From contig NZ_QUOK01000014.1 in NCBI RefSeq assembly GCF_003390325.1, positions 1 to 64,000 of the forward strand: 64,000 bases of DNA, read 5' to 3'. A program made the position numbers and the translations under genes. Origin of the DNA: Rhodohalobacter sp. SW132. Lineage in GTDB: Bacteria > Bacteroidota > Rhodothermia > Balneolales > Balneolaceae. Shown piece after piece: positions 8,509-15,434 of the stretch. The notes under the pieces were generated by a model, which saw only the letters and a list, made by a program, of their open reading frames with translations, was not told the origin of the DNA and ran no database searches. Position 1 is the first letter of the stretch. Every line of letters starts with the position of its first letter.

Positions 8509-9762
8509 ATGGTTCATCCAAGTCTAAATAATTTTACTTTAATCGGAATCAATCACTGGGATGCTCCTGTAGAAATCAGGGAGAAATTCAGCCTGATCGG
8601 CGAGAGGAAAAGGCTTTTTCTTGACGGAGCAAAACGGGAGGGGATCGAAAGTATTTTCGTGATCTCTACCTGTAACCGTACCGAAGTGATTGCCAACGGA
8701 GCCACAACCCGTGAGCTCATCCGTCTGCTCACAACATATTCCAGCGGAAACCTGGATGAGTTCCACAAATACGGGTTTGAACTCGAAGGACCACGTGCCA
8801 TTGAACATCTTTTCAAGGTTGCTACCGGTCTCGATTCCCAAATCCTGGGTGACCTTCAAATCGTAAAACAGGTGAAAGAGGGGTATGAACTTTCCGGCTC
8901 CGAAGGGATGATTTCCGGCGAAATGCACCGCCTGATGCAGCACGTTTTCCGAGCGCACAAACGATCACGTAATGAAACGTCGCTCGGTCAGGGTGCCGCA
9001 ACTGTTGCTTATGCTGCCGTGAAATTTGCTGTTCAGACGTTCGAAAATCTGCACGATAAGAATATTTTACTCGTGGGTACCGGTAAAATCGGAAAAGTGA
9101 CCTGCAAAAATCTAATTAATCTTGGTGCCAGCAAACTCACGCTGATCAACCGTACCCGGGACCGTGCCGAATTTGTGGCTGACAAATTTAATCTTGAAGT
9201 AGCCGATATGGAACGACTGCCGGAACAGATCGCCGATGCCGATCTCGTGATTGTTGCTACCGGTGCGAGCGAACCGGTAATCCGCCCCGAGCATATGCAG
9301 CCATCAATGGAAAATCCAAAGTTCAAGATCATGCTTGATCTATCCGTTCCCAGGAACATCGACCCGAATGTGGCGACACTCGATTTTGTAGATGTAGCCA
9401 ATATGGATATGCTGGGTGATGTTACCGATGAGGCGTACAGCAAGCGGGAAGAGGAAGTTCCACTGGTGAAAAAAATTATAGAACAGGAACTCTCCGACTA
9501 CCAGCTATGGATCAGCGAACAGCGCGTAGTGCCTACAATTAAAGCACTGACCCGAAAATTTGAAGCGATCCGTGAGGATGAATTCCAGTTTTTCAGAAAT
9601 AAAATCAGTTCAAAGGATCAACAAAAAATTGATAATCTAACCCGCCGGATTGTCAACAAAATTGCAGCCTATAGCATCGAACACCTTCGCGATCACCATC
9701 AAAGTGATGACGTTGCCAAAATGGTGGAAGATATGTTTAAGCTGGAAACCGAAGAGAAATAA
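8509..9762 (+). CDS. hemA: Glutamyl-tRNA reductase
   Basis: NADPH-dependent reduction of glutamyl-tRNA(Glu) to glutamate-1-semialdehyde, the committed step of C5-pathway tetrapyrrole synthesis. The catalytic domain contains the nucleophilic Cys55 in VISTCNRTEV. The NADPH-binding domain has LVGTGKIGKVTCKNL, and the C-terminal helical domain mediates dimerisation. Length (417 residues) is normal. It sits in the heme operon between hemH and hemC, and its stop codon abuts the hemC ATG directly (TAAATG), which indicates translational coupling. GSA aminotransferase and porphobilinogen synthase, the next two steps, are not in this window. Confidence 0.97.
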   Translation: MVHPSLNNFTLIGINHWDAPVEIREKFSLIGERKRLFLDGAKREGIESIFVISTCNRTEVIANGATTRELIRLLTTYSSGNLDEFHKYGFELEGPRAIEHLFKVATGLDSQILGDLQIVKQVKEGYELSGSEGMISGEMHRLMQHVFRAHKRSRNETSLGQGAATVAYAAVKFAVQTFENLHDKNILLVGTGKIGKVTCKNLINLGASKLTLINRTRDRAEFVADKFNLEVADMERLPEQIADADLVIVATGASEPVIRPEHMQPSMENPKFKIMLDLSVPRNIDPNVATLDFVDVANMDMLGDVTDEAYSKREEEVPLVKKIIEQELSDYQLWISEQRVVPTIKALTRKFEAIREDEFQFFRNKISSKDQQKIDNLTRRIVNKIAAYSIEHLRDHHQSDDVAKMVEDMFKLETEEK

Positions 9763-10680
9763 ATGGCTGGTCAACCGATTCGAATTGGTACCCGCGACAG
9801 TGAACTTGCCACCTGGCAGGCCAAAAAAGTAGCTGCAGAACTTCAAAACAGCGGACATCAAACAGAGCTTATTTTTGTGAAATCGGAGGGGGATCTGGAT
9901 CTCACTACACCACTTACGGAGATGGGTGGAAAAGGCGTTTTCACCAAAGCACTGGATGACGCGCTTCTTGAAGACCGGATTGATCTTGCCGTACACTCCT
10001 ACAAAGATCTTCCTACTGAAAACCCTCTGCCTCTTATTGTTTCTGCTGTGATGGAACGGGAAGATCCTCGCGACTCTCTCGTAGCGCCAAAAGGAACCGA
10101 CTTTTTAGATGATCCAACCGTCCAGGCGACCGTCGCCACCAGCAGCAATCGCCGCCGGGCGCAGTGGCTGCACCGATATCCGAATCATAAAATCACCAAC
10201 ATCCGCGGAAATGTAAATACCCGCCTGCGGAAAGTGAGTGAAAACGGCTGGCACGGGGCAATTTTCGCCGCAGCCGGACTCAAACGAATCAATCTGGATC
10301 ATAACATTTCTGCTTACCTCAACTGGATGATCCCCGCTCCTGCGCAAGGGGCGATGGCGGTGATGGTCCGCGAAGATGACGATAAGTTGATAAATATCAC
10401 CTCAGAGCTGAATCATTCTGAAACGGCACTCTGTACCGGTATTGAACGCGAGCTGCTCAATGAAATGGAAGCTGGCTGCAGCGCTCCCGTCGGTGCCTAC
10501 GCCTGGATTGAAGAGAAACAGCTGATTTTCCAGGCCGTGGCTTTGAAAATTGACGGCTCTCTGCAGTACGATATTGAAATGACAGCACCGGTACATGAAG
10601 CCAAAGGACTGGGCCGTAAAGCCGCCCAAAAGCTTCTGGACCAGGGAGCAGACAAGCTGGTGGAAGATTTACGAAAGTAG
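9763..10680 (+). CDS. hemC: Hydroxymethylbilane synthase (porphobilinogen deaminase)
   Basis: Condenses four porphobilinogens into hydroxymethylbilane. The N-terminal motif IRIGTRDSELATWQAKKV, the substrate-binding VHSYKDLPTE, and the RRAQWLHRYP region are all family signatures. The dipyrromethane cofactor is expected on Cys239 in EMEAGCSAPVGAYA. The 305-residue length is standard. It starts immediately after the hemA stop codon and is followed by hemD, whose likely TTG start lies 28 bases downstream. Confidence 0.97.
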   Translation: MAGQPIRIGTRDSELATWQAKKVAAELQNSGHQTELIFVKSEGDLDLTTPLTEMGGKGVFTKALDDALLEDRIDLAVHSYKDLPTENPLPLIVSAVMEREDPRDSLVAPKGTDFLDDPTVQATVATSSNRRRAQWLHRYPNHKITNIRGNVNTRLRKVSENGWHGAIFAAAGLKRINLDHNISAYLNWMIPAPAQGAMAVMVREDDDKLINITSELNHSETALCTGIERELLNEMEAGCSAPVGAYAWIEEKQLIFQAVALKIDGSLQYDIEMTAPVHEAKGLGRKAAQKLLDQGADKLVEDLRK

Positions 10681-10708
10681 AACCAGTCGTTATAAACAGG
10701 ATCTGATC

Positions 10709-11923
10709 TTGCCAAACACCCGCAACATATTGATTACCCGTGAGCTGACCAATTCGCAGCGTTCTCTTGCTGATGATCTTGGGTTGAGCGTTACCGAAGA
10801 ACCTGCTCTCACAATTGAATTCAGAAGCAACTGGCTCTCTGTGCAGCGTATTCTGGATGAATCAAAAAAAGTAGTGTTTGCTTTCACCAGCCGGAATGGT
10901 GTAAAAGGATTTGATCAGTTCAGGCAGGCTGGTGTACGGTTTCCAGAAAATACACCAGTTTACGCGGTTGGCGGAAAGACAGCCGAGACGCTGAAAGATA
11001 TCGGTTTCGATGATGTGTCTGTCCCCGATCAACAGGATGGAGTCGGGCTTGCTCATCTAATCATTGATGATTTTTTGAAGATGCCTGAACTAAAAGATAC
11101 CACGGTACTTCATTTTTGCGGAGACAAAAGGCGGGATGAACTTCGTCACTATCTCACAGAATCGGAAATCGATATAAAAGATATTGTTGTATATGCAACT
11201 AAGCTGAATCAAATGAAGCTTCCATCAGAACCTGTCGACGGAATCTTGTTCTACAGCCCAAGTTCCGTACAGGCCTTTCGCCAAAGCGGCGGGTTTCGCC
11301 AGCCTGAACTTCCGGAACTCTTCGCCATTGGCTCGACCACGGCAGAGGAGCTAAGCATCGAATCAGGCCGTCACGTACACATCAGCCCTGAACCGGATAC
11401 GGTGGTTTTTTTAAGGTTTGTGGCAAGGGTTTTGGGGGAAACTGGCAATAAGCCAGTTGAGGAGTGTACCCCTTTGAAGGGGGCAATGGGGGATGACACA
11501 AATCTCCACTACAACAAAAGCCTCAAAGAACTGGCCCAAAAACTCCGAAACAACTCCACAAAAGCAGAAATTCGGCTATGGACCGAACTGTTCCGAGGTA
11601 AACAAACCGGATACACAATTCTGCGTCAGCGGCCCGTACTTAATTATATAGCAGATTTTCTTTGTAAAGATTTAAAACTGATCATTGAATTAGATGGGTT
11701 TTCACACGAGTTTGAACAACAGTGGAAAAAGGATAAAAAGAGACAGACTGAGCTTGAAGATGCTGGTTTCAAAATCCTCAAGTTTTCTGATGATGAAGTG
11801 ATGAAAGACTTAAGAAATGTAGAAAGTGAAATAATGCACTGGATTGAAAAGCTTGAATCTAATAAAGGTGATGATTCTAGTCCCCCTTTGAAGGGGGAAA
11901 GCACCCAAGGTGCAGGGGGATGA
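10709..11923 (+). CDS. hemD: Uroporphyrinogen-III synthase fused in frame to a DUF559 nuclease-like domain
   Basis: Residues about 1-245 are uroporphyrinogen-III synthase (NTRNILITRELTNSQ start, AFTSRNGVKGF, YAVGGKTAETL, FYSPSSVQAF, ELFAIGSTTAEEL), which cyclises hydroxymethylbilane. The frame then runs without a stop through a REP-like palindrome into a DUF559 domain (residues 260-404: KLRNNSTKAEIRLWTELFRG, YIADFLCKDLKLIIELDGFS, GFKILKFSDDEVM), a Vsr/PD-(D/E)XK-like fold. A TTG at 10709 with an AGGA-type site just upstream is chosen because homology starts there. The DUF559 part has its own ATG at 11486, inside the palindrome, so it may be made as a fusion, separately, or both. hemD proper looks intact. 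Confidence 0.88.
   Translation: MPNTRNILITRELTNSQRSLADDLGLSVTEEPALTIEFRSNWLSVQRILDESKKVVFAFTSRNGVKGFDQFRQAGVRFPENTPVYAVGGKTAETLKDIGFDDVSVPDQQDGVGLAHLIIDDFLKMPELKDTTVLHFCGDKRRDELRHYLTESEIDIKDIVVYATKLNQMKLPSEPVDGILFYSPSSVQAFRQSGGFRQPELPELFAIGSTTAEELSIESGRHVHISPEPDTVVFLRFVARVLGETGNKPVEECTPLKGAMGDDTNLHYNKSLKELAQKLRNNSTKAEIRLWTELFRGKQTGYTILRQRPVLNYIADFLCKDLKLIIELDGFSHEFEQQWKKDKKRQTELEDAGFKILKFSDDEVMKDLRNVESEIMHWIEKLESNKGDDSSPPLKGESTQGAGG
11464..11496 (+). repeat. REP-like palindrome, left copy
   Basis: Stem CCCCTTTGAAGGGG followed by the conserved tail GGGGGATGA, the pattern shared by the REP-like family in this window. It supplies the in-frame junction between hemD and DUF559 and contains the ATG (11486) of the nuclease frame. 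Confidence 0.8.
11880..11923 (+). repeat. REP-like palindrome, middle copy
   Basis: Perfect stem CCCCCTTTGAAGGGGG, a second small hairpin GCACCCAAGGTGC (11901-11913), and the family tail GGGGGATGA, whose final TGA is the stop codon of the hemD-DUF559 frame. It has the same orientation as the left copy. Confidence 0.8.
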
Positions 11924-11978
11924 CCAGCAAGGTCTTAAACCCTTTAACAATTTCCATTTAGATTCACCGCTCCGATTA

Positions 11979-12011
11979 TCATCCCCCATTGCCCCCTTCC
12001 AAGGGGGACAC
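11979..12011 (-). repeat. REP-like palindrome, right inverted copy
   Basis: Reverse complement of the left copy with two differences in 33 positions. It closes the DUF559 unit just upstream of hemE. Confidence 0.8.
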
Positions 12012-12032
12012 TTCGAAATTAATTACAAAACT

Positions 12033-12040
12033 TAAATTTG
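12033..12040 (+). promoter_or_regulatory. Possible Bacteroidota-type -7 box before hemE
   Basis: TAAATTTG matches the TAnnTTTG consensus of Bacteroidota sigma factor promoters and ends four bases before the hemE ATG, so transcription would be nearly leaderless. No convincing TTG at -33 was found. If real, hemE has a promoter of its own downstream of the DUF559 unit. Confidence 0.25.
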
Positions 12041-12044
12041 TCTC

Positions 12045-13088
12045 ATGCCCCACAACTTCCCAAAACTTAAAAACGACCTATTCCTCCGCGCACTGAAAGG
12101 TGAAGAGGTAGAACGCCCGCCAGTATGGATGATGCGTCAGGCCGGGCGGTATTTACCGCAGTATATGGTTCTTCGCCGGAAATACACGTTCTTTGAACGG
12201 GTGGAAACTCCTGAGCTGGCGTGTGAAATCACCCTGCAGCCGATTGATGAACTGGAGCCGGATGCGGCCATTATTTTCTCCGATATTCTCACCATCCCGC
12301 AGGCGCTTGGGATTGATGTGGATCTTGTAAAAGGAAAAGGACCTGTCCTGGAAAACAACATCAAAACGGTTGATGATGCGTTTTCCATTCTGGCTGAGGA
12401 TGTGCCTCAAAAGCTGGATCACGTTATGAAGGCGATCACGCTTACCCGTCATGAACTCAACGGTCGTGTTCCGTTAATTGGCTTTGGCGGAGCACCGTGG
12501 ACCCTTTTCTGCTACATGGTTCAGGGCGAAGGCTCAAAGACATTCGACAAAGCCAAGGCGTTTCTCTATCAGCATCCAGATGCTGCGCGACATGTGATGA
12601 AAGAGCTGACAAAAGCTACCATCGACTACCTGCAGGCGCAGGTGGAGGCGGGCGCCCAGGCGATCCAGGTGTTTGATTCATGGAGCGGACTTCTGAGTCC
12701 AGACGATTTTAACGAATGGGCGATGCCCTACTTGATGGAGATCACGCAGTCGATCAAGGATGTGCCGGTCATTCTTTTTGCGAAAGGATCGTGGTACGCA
12801 CTGGAGCGGCTGAGCTACAAAAGCGGTGCTGCTGCTCTTGGAATTGACTGGACCATCAGTCCGGAGTTTGCCCGCGAAAAAACCCGCAATGATATAACAC
12901 TGCAGGGAAATTTTGATCCCGTCAGACTCCTCTCCCCGATCCCTGAAATTGAACGCCAGACCAAACGAATGATCGACCGTTTTGGCACACAGAGATACAT
13001 CGCCAACCTCGGTCACGGAATTCTGCCACACATTCCCGTTGATCACGCCCGCGCGTTTGTGGATACGGTGAAGGGGTATGGGGGATAG
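12045..13088 (+). CDS. hemE: Uroporphyrinogen decarboxylase
   Basis: Decarboxylates the four acetate side chains of uroporphyrinogen III to give coproporphyrinogen III. The two family signatures are present: PPVWMMRQAGRYLPQY near residue 26 and GFGGAPWTLFCYMVQG near residue 146. The conserved Asp follows in IIFSDILTIPQALG. Length (347) is typical. It is in the same orientation as the rest of the heme run but separated from hemD by the tail of the DUF559 element. Its TAG stop is the first part of a heptanucleotide repeat tract. Confidence 0.97.
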   Translation: MPHNFPKLKNDLFLRALKGEEVERPPVWMMRQAGRYLPQYMVLRRKYTFFERVETPELACEITLQPIDELEPDAAIIFSDILTIPQALGIDVDLVKGKGPVLENNIKTVDDAFSILAEDVPQKLDHVMKAITLTRHELNGRVPLIGFGGAPWTLFCYMVQGEGSKTFDKAKAFLYQHPDAARHVMKELTKATIDYLQAQVEAGAQAIQVFDSWSGLLSPDDFNEWAMPYLMEITQSIKDVPVILFAKGSWYALERLSYKSGAAALGIDWTISPEFAREKTRNDITLQGNFDPVRLLSPIPEIERQTKRMIDRFGTQRYIANLGHGILPHIPVDHARAFVDTVKGYGG

Positions 13089-13149
13089 ATATTAGATGTG
13101 AGATAATAGATTTTAGAAAAAGTGAAAGGGCAAAAGTGAGAAGTGAGAA
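13087..13149 (+). repeat. Heptanucleotide repeat tract beginning in the hemE stop codon
   Basis: Nine consecutive 7-base units in constant phase. The first four have the form AGATNNN, starting at the A of the TAG stop (13087), and the last two are GTGAGAA. Related tracts follow hemF, the trans-sulfuration gene and tyrA. Confidence 0.7.
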
Positions 13150-13155
13150 GGTGTC

Positions 13156-13362
13156 AATCCCCTCCCCGAAAAATCGGGACCAGGTTTGGCTTGAGAGGGG
13201 ACAGATCAAACCGCGTACAGCGACTTTGATCAGGGGTGTGTTGGTGCGGCTGGAGACCGGAAGTGAACTCAGGAACTGTATCAACACTCCGTAAACACAC
13301 CCCTCGATCATGAAAAGCAGCTGTGCTGTTTTCATTCACTTTTCCCCTCTGTAGAGGGGATT
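13156..13362. repeat. Structured interspersed element between hemE and hemF
   Basis: Outer inverted repeat AATCCCCTC (13156-13164) / GAGGGGATT (13354-13362). The left end holds hairpin CCCGAAAAATCGGG, the right end the perfect hairpin TCCCCTCTGTAGAGGGGA (13343-13360). The centre has a 15-bp stem, 13228-13242 with 13294-13309, with one bulged base. The minus strand is open for 81 codons but shows no recognisable protein features, so I treat it as a repeat, not a gene. Confidence 0.55.
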
Positions 13363-13392
13363 TAATATATCCAAAAACATATTTCTCCCAAC

Positions 13393-14313
13393 ATGTCACA
13401 AATCAAACAAAACTTCTCAAACTACATCGACAACCTCCAGGATGAAATCTGTGCCGCAATGGAAGAGACCGACGGCAGCGGCCGGTTTCACGAGGATAAC
13501 TGGGAGCGGGATGGCGGCGGCGGCGGTCGGACCCGCGTGATTGAAAAAGGCGATCTGTTCGAAAAAGGCGGAGTGAATATTTCGAGGGTCTGGGGCGAAC
13601 TGCCTGATCCGATCAAGAAACACTTCAATGTGAAGAGCGGATGGTTCTGGGCCGGCGGTCTTTCCCTGGTGATCCACCCGGAAAACCCGATGGTGCCCAC
13701 CGTTCACGCCAATTTCCGCTACTTCGAGCTCTATGACGATGAAGCAATGGAGAACGCTGTTGACGGCTGGTTTGGTGGTGGTGCGGATCTGACGCCATAC
13801 TACCTGTTCGAAGAAGACGCCGTCCACTTTCATAAAGTGTTTAAATCTGCATGCGACCGGCACGGAGAAGAGCTTTATCCTAACTATAAAAAGGAGTGCG
13901 ATGAGTACTTCCATAACGCGCATCGCGGTGAGGGCCGCGGTATCGGGGGACTCTTTTTTGACTACCTGCGGGCAGATGACTCCATGAGCCTTGAAGATTG
14001 GTACGCGTTCACAACCGATGTGGGAAGTTCATTTATTGAAGCGTACCGGCCGATTGCTGAAAAACGGAAATCAGAGCCGTACAATCCTGCACAACGCTAC
14101 TGGCAGGAGATTCGCCGAGGACGTTACGTGGAGTTCAATCTGATTCACGATCGCGGTACACTTTTTGGCCTGAAAACCAACGGAAGAATTGAATCGATCC
14201 TGATGAGTCTGCCACCAAGGGTACGATGGGATTACGACCATCACCCTGAACCGGGGACGAAAGAGGCTGAACTGGTGGATGTGTTGAAGAATCCTAAGGA
14301 GTGGGCGGGGTAG
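13393..14313 (+). CDS. hemF: Oxygen-dependent coproporphyrinogen-III oxidase
   Basis: Oxidatively decarboxylates coproporphyrinogen III to protoporphyrinogen IX using O2, so the organism makes heme aerobically by this route. Signature segments are GGGRTRVIEKGDLFEKGGVN, NPMVPTVHANFRYFE with the conserved His, WFGGGADLTPYY, and RGIGGLFFDYL. Length (306) is standard for HemF. It is the last gene of the heme run and is followed by a heptad repeat tract and then a strong terminator. No oxygen-independent HemN is encoded in the window. Confidence 0.97.
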   Translation: MSQIKQNFSNYIDNLQDEICAAMEETDGSGRFHEDNWERDGGGGGRTRVIEKGDLFEKGGVNISRVWGELPDPIKKHFNVKSGWFWAGGLSLVIHPENPMVPTVHANFRYFELYDDEAMENAVDGWFGGGADLTPYYLFEEDAVHFHKVFKSACDRHGEELYPNYKKECDEYFHNAHRGEGRGIGGLFFDYLRADDSMSLEDWYAFTTDVGSSFIEAYRPIAEKRKSEPYNPAQRYWQEIRRGRYVEFNLIHDRGTLFGLKTNGRIESILMSLPPRVRWDYDHHPEPGTKEAELVDVLKNPKEWAG

Positions 14314-14346
14314 ATTTTAGATGATAGATGGCAGATATTAGGTAAA
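14311..14346 (+). repeat. Heptanucleotide repeat tract beginning at the hemF stop codon
   Basis: Four AGATNNN units (AGATTTT, AGATGAT, AGATGGC, AGATATT) plus a decayed fifth, in phase from the A of the TAG stop at 14312. Confidence 0.65.
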
Positions 14347-14351
14347 AACTA

Positions 14352-14379
14352 AAAAAGCCCTCCGTTTCCGGAGGGCTTT
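14352..14379. terminator. Bidirectional terminator between hemF and the NTF2-like gene
   Basis: Perfect 11-bp stem (AAAGCCCTCCG / CGGAGGGCTTT) with a short loop, an A run on the left and a T run on the right. It fits the ends of two converging transcripts. Confidence 0.85.
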
Positions 14380-14405
14380 GATTTTTTCCCAAAAGACAAA
14401 AAGAA

Positions 14406-14771
14406 TTATCCCTGCTGGGTTCCGTAAAATCGTTCTCTCACGATTTTGCCGTCTTCCCACTGCTGGGTGGCAACCTGCTCGAGTTTGGTGGATTCATCTG
14501 CACCTTTAAAGGTTACATCCATCCAGCTCTCAACAGCTGTGGTTTCTTCTTCCTCATTGGCTGTGATTGAAACGACTTCCATGCCGTTAAAGGATTCAAC
14601 ACTGCCAAAAAATTCGTTCTCTCTGTCACGGTTGGCATCTTTTCCGGACACTACAGTTCCATCTTCGAGAATCATATCTACGTTCTCTGCGTAATATTTC
14701 TCAAAGGCATCCAATGCCGTTCCGTTTTGGACATGGTTATAAACATCTTTAATCTTTTCTTTTACACTCAT
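14406..14771 (-). CDS. SnoaL/NTF2-like family protein
   Basis: Small cytoplasmic protein of 121 residues with the cone-shaped NTF2/SnoaL fold pattern: an N-terminal helix (IKDVYNHVQNGTALDAFEKYY), then AENVDMILEDGTVVSGKD, and C-terminal strands ending QWEDGKIVRERFYG. Such proteins serve as small-molecule binding enzymes or stress proteins, and the fold alone does not indicate the substrate. It converges on hemF with a shared terminator and faces away from the next gene. Confidence 0.8.
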   Translation of the reverse strand: MSVKEKIKDVYNHVQNGTALDAFEKYYAENVDMILEDGTVVSGKDANRDRENEFFGSVESFNGMEVVSITANEEEETTAVESWMDVTFKGADESTKLEQVATQQWEDGKIVRERFYGTQQG

Positions 14772-15030
14772 TGTACTTCTTTTTTTAATTATTGTTTAAT
14801 GTGGAATGATTTCACCTCTTACAACTGATCAAATAGCTGTTTCGTTTACTTAATCGAAAAATAATTGTTCTCTTTTTAAGGCAATACTTTAAAACTTCGC
14901 CACTCGGCGGCTGATATTACCTTAAACCATTTTTTTTAATTTCAGAAAAGCCTGTAATCCTTTATACTCAGTAGATACAATCCGAAAAATGGTTCGGAAG
15001 TCGCTATAACCAAACCACGATTATCATTAC

Positions 15031-15393
15031 ATGCGGGATTTCTTCATACTGCTTTTCATTTTTTGGATTACCACTCTATTTCTGCCCTGGTACGCCCTGC
15101 TGATCCCCGCAATATTGTTTGGTGCAGTACTTTTTTATAAAAGTCTTCGCGCATTTTTCACAGGATTTCTTGCAGGTGCAACTGCCTGGGGTGTTCAGGT
15201 GATTTATATCGATATCATGAACGCTTCGATATTGTCTAACAGAATAGCAGAAATGCTGGGCGCCGGAAGCAGCTGGCTGGTGCTTTTGATTACCGCACTT
15301 ATTGGCGGACTCGTTTGCGGGTGCGGAACCCTTCTCGGCAACCGGTTCAGAATCTTATTTCAGCCAAAAAACAGGCCCCAATCGGCAACCTGA
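15031..15393 (+). CDS. Small hydrophobic membrane protein, unknown function
   Basis: A 120-residue protein with about four hydrophobic segments: residues 3-18, 20-40, 44-62 and 83-106. The last contains GGLVCGCGTLLGNRF. I do not recognise a family with confidence. It is cotranscribed in orientation with the AbgT transporter 41 bases downstream, so it could be an accessory membrane protein of that transporter, but there is no direct evidence. Confidence 0.6.
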   Translation: MRDFFILLFIFWITTLFLPWYALLIPAILFGAVLFYKSLRAFFTGFLAGATAWGVQVIYIDIMNASILSNRIAEMLGAGSSWLVLLITALIGGLVCGCGTLLGNRFRILFQPKNRPQSAT

Positions 15394-15434
15394 TTATATT
15401 CAAATTCATTTATTCTCATTCAGTTTGATTTCAT

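Larger units (their letters stand above)
11464..12011 (+). mobile_element. REP-bounded DUF559 element inserted at the 3' end of hemD
   Basis: A 548-bp unit bounded by an inverted pair of palindromic repeats, 11464-11496 and 11979-12011, identical at 31 of 33 positions. A third, direct-orientation copy of the same design lies at 11880-11923. Inside is a complete 145-codon DUF559 reading frame, 11486-11923, whose ATG lies in the left repeat and whose TGA lies in the middle repeat, so the gene begins and ends within repeat sequence. No clear target-site duplication was seen. The arrangement suggests a mobile or formerly mobile unit; mobility itself is inference. Confidence 0.65.

Noticed and set aside
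13154-13399. 81-codon open frame on the minus strand between hemE and hemF
   Set aside because: It lies entirely over an interspersed palindromic element, has no domain features, and its codons follow the repeat structure.
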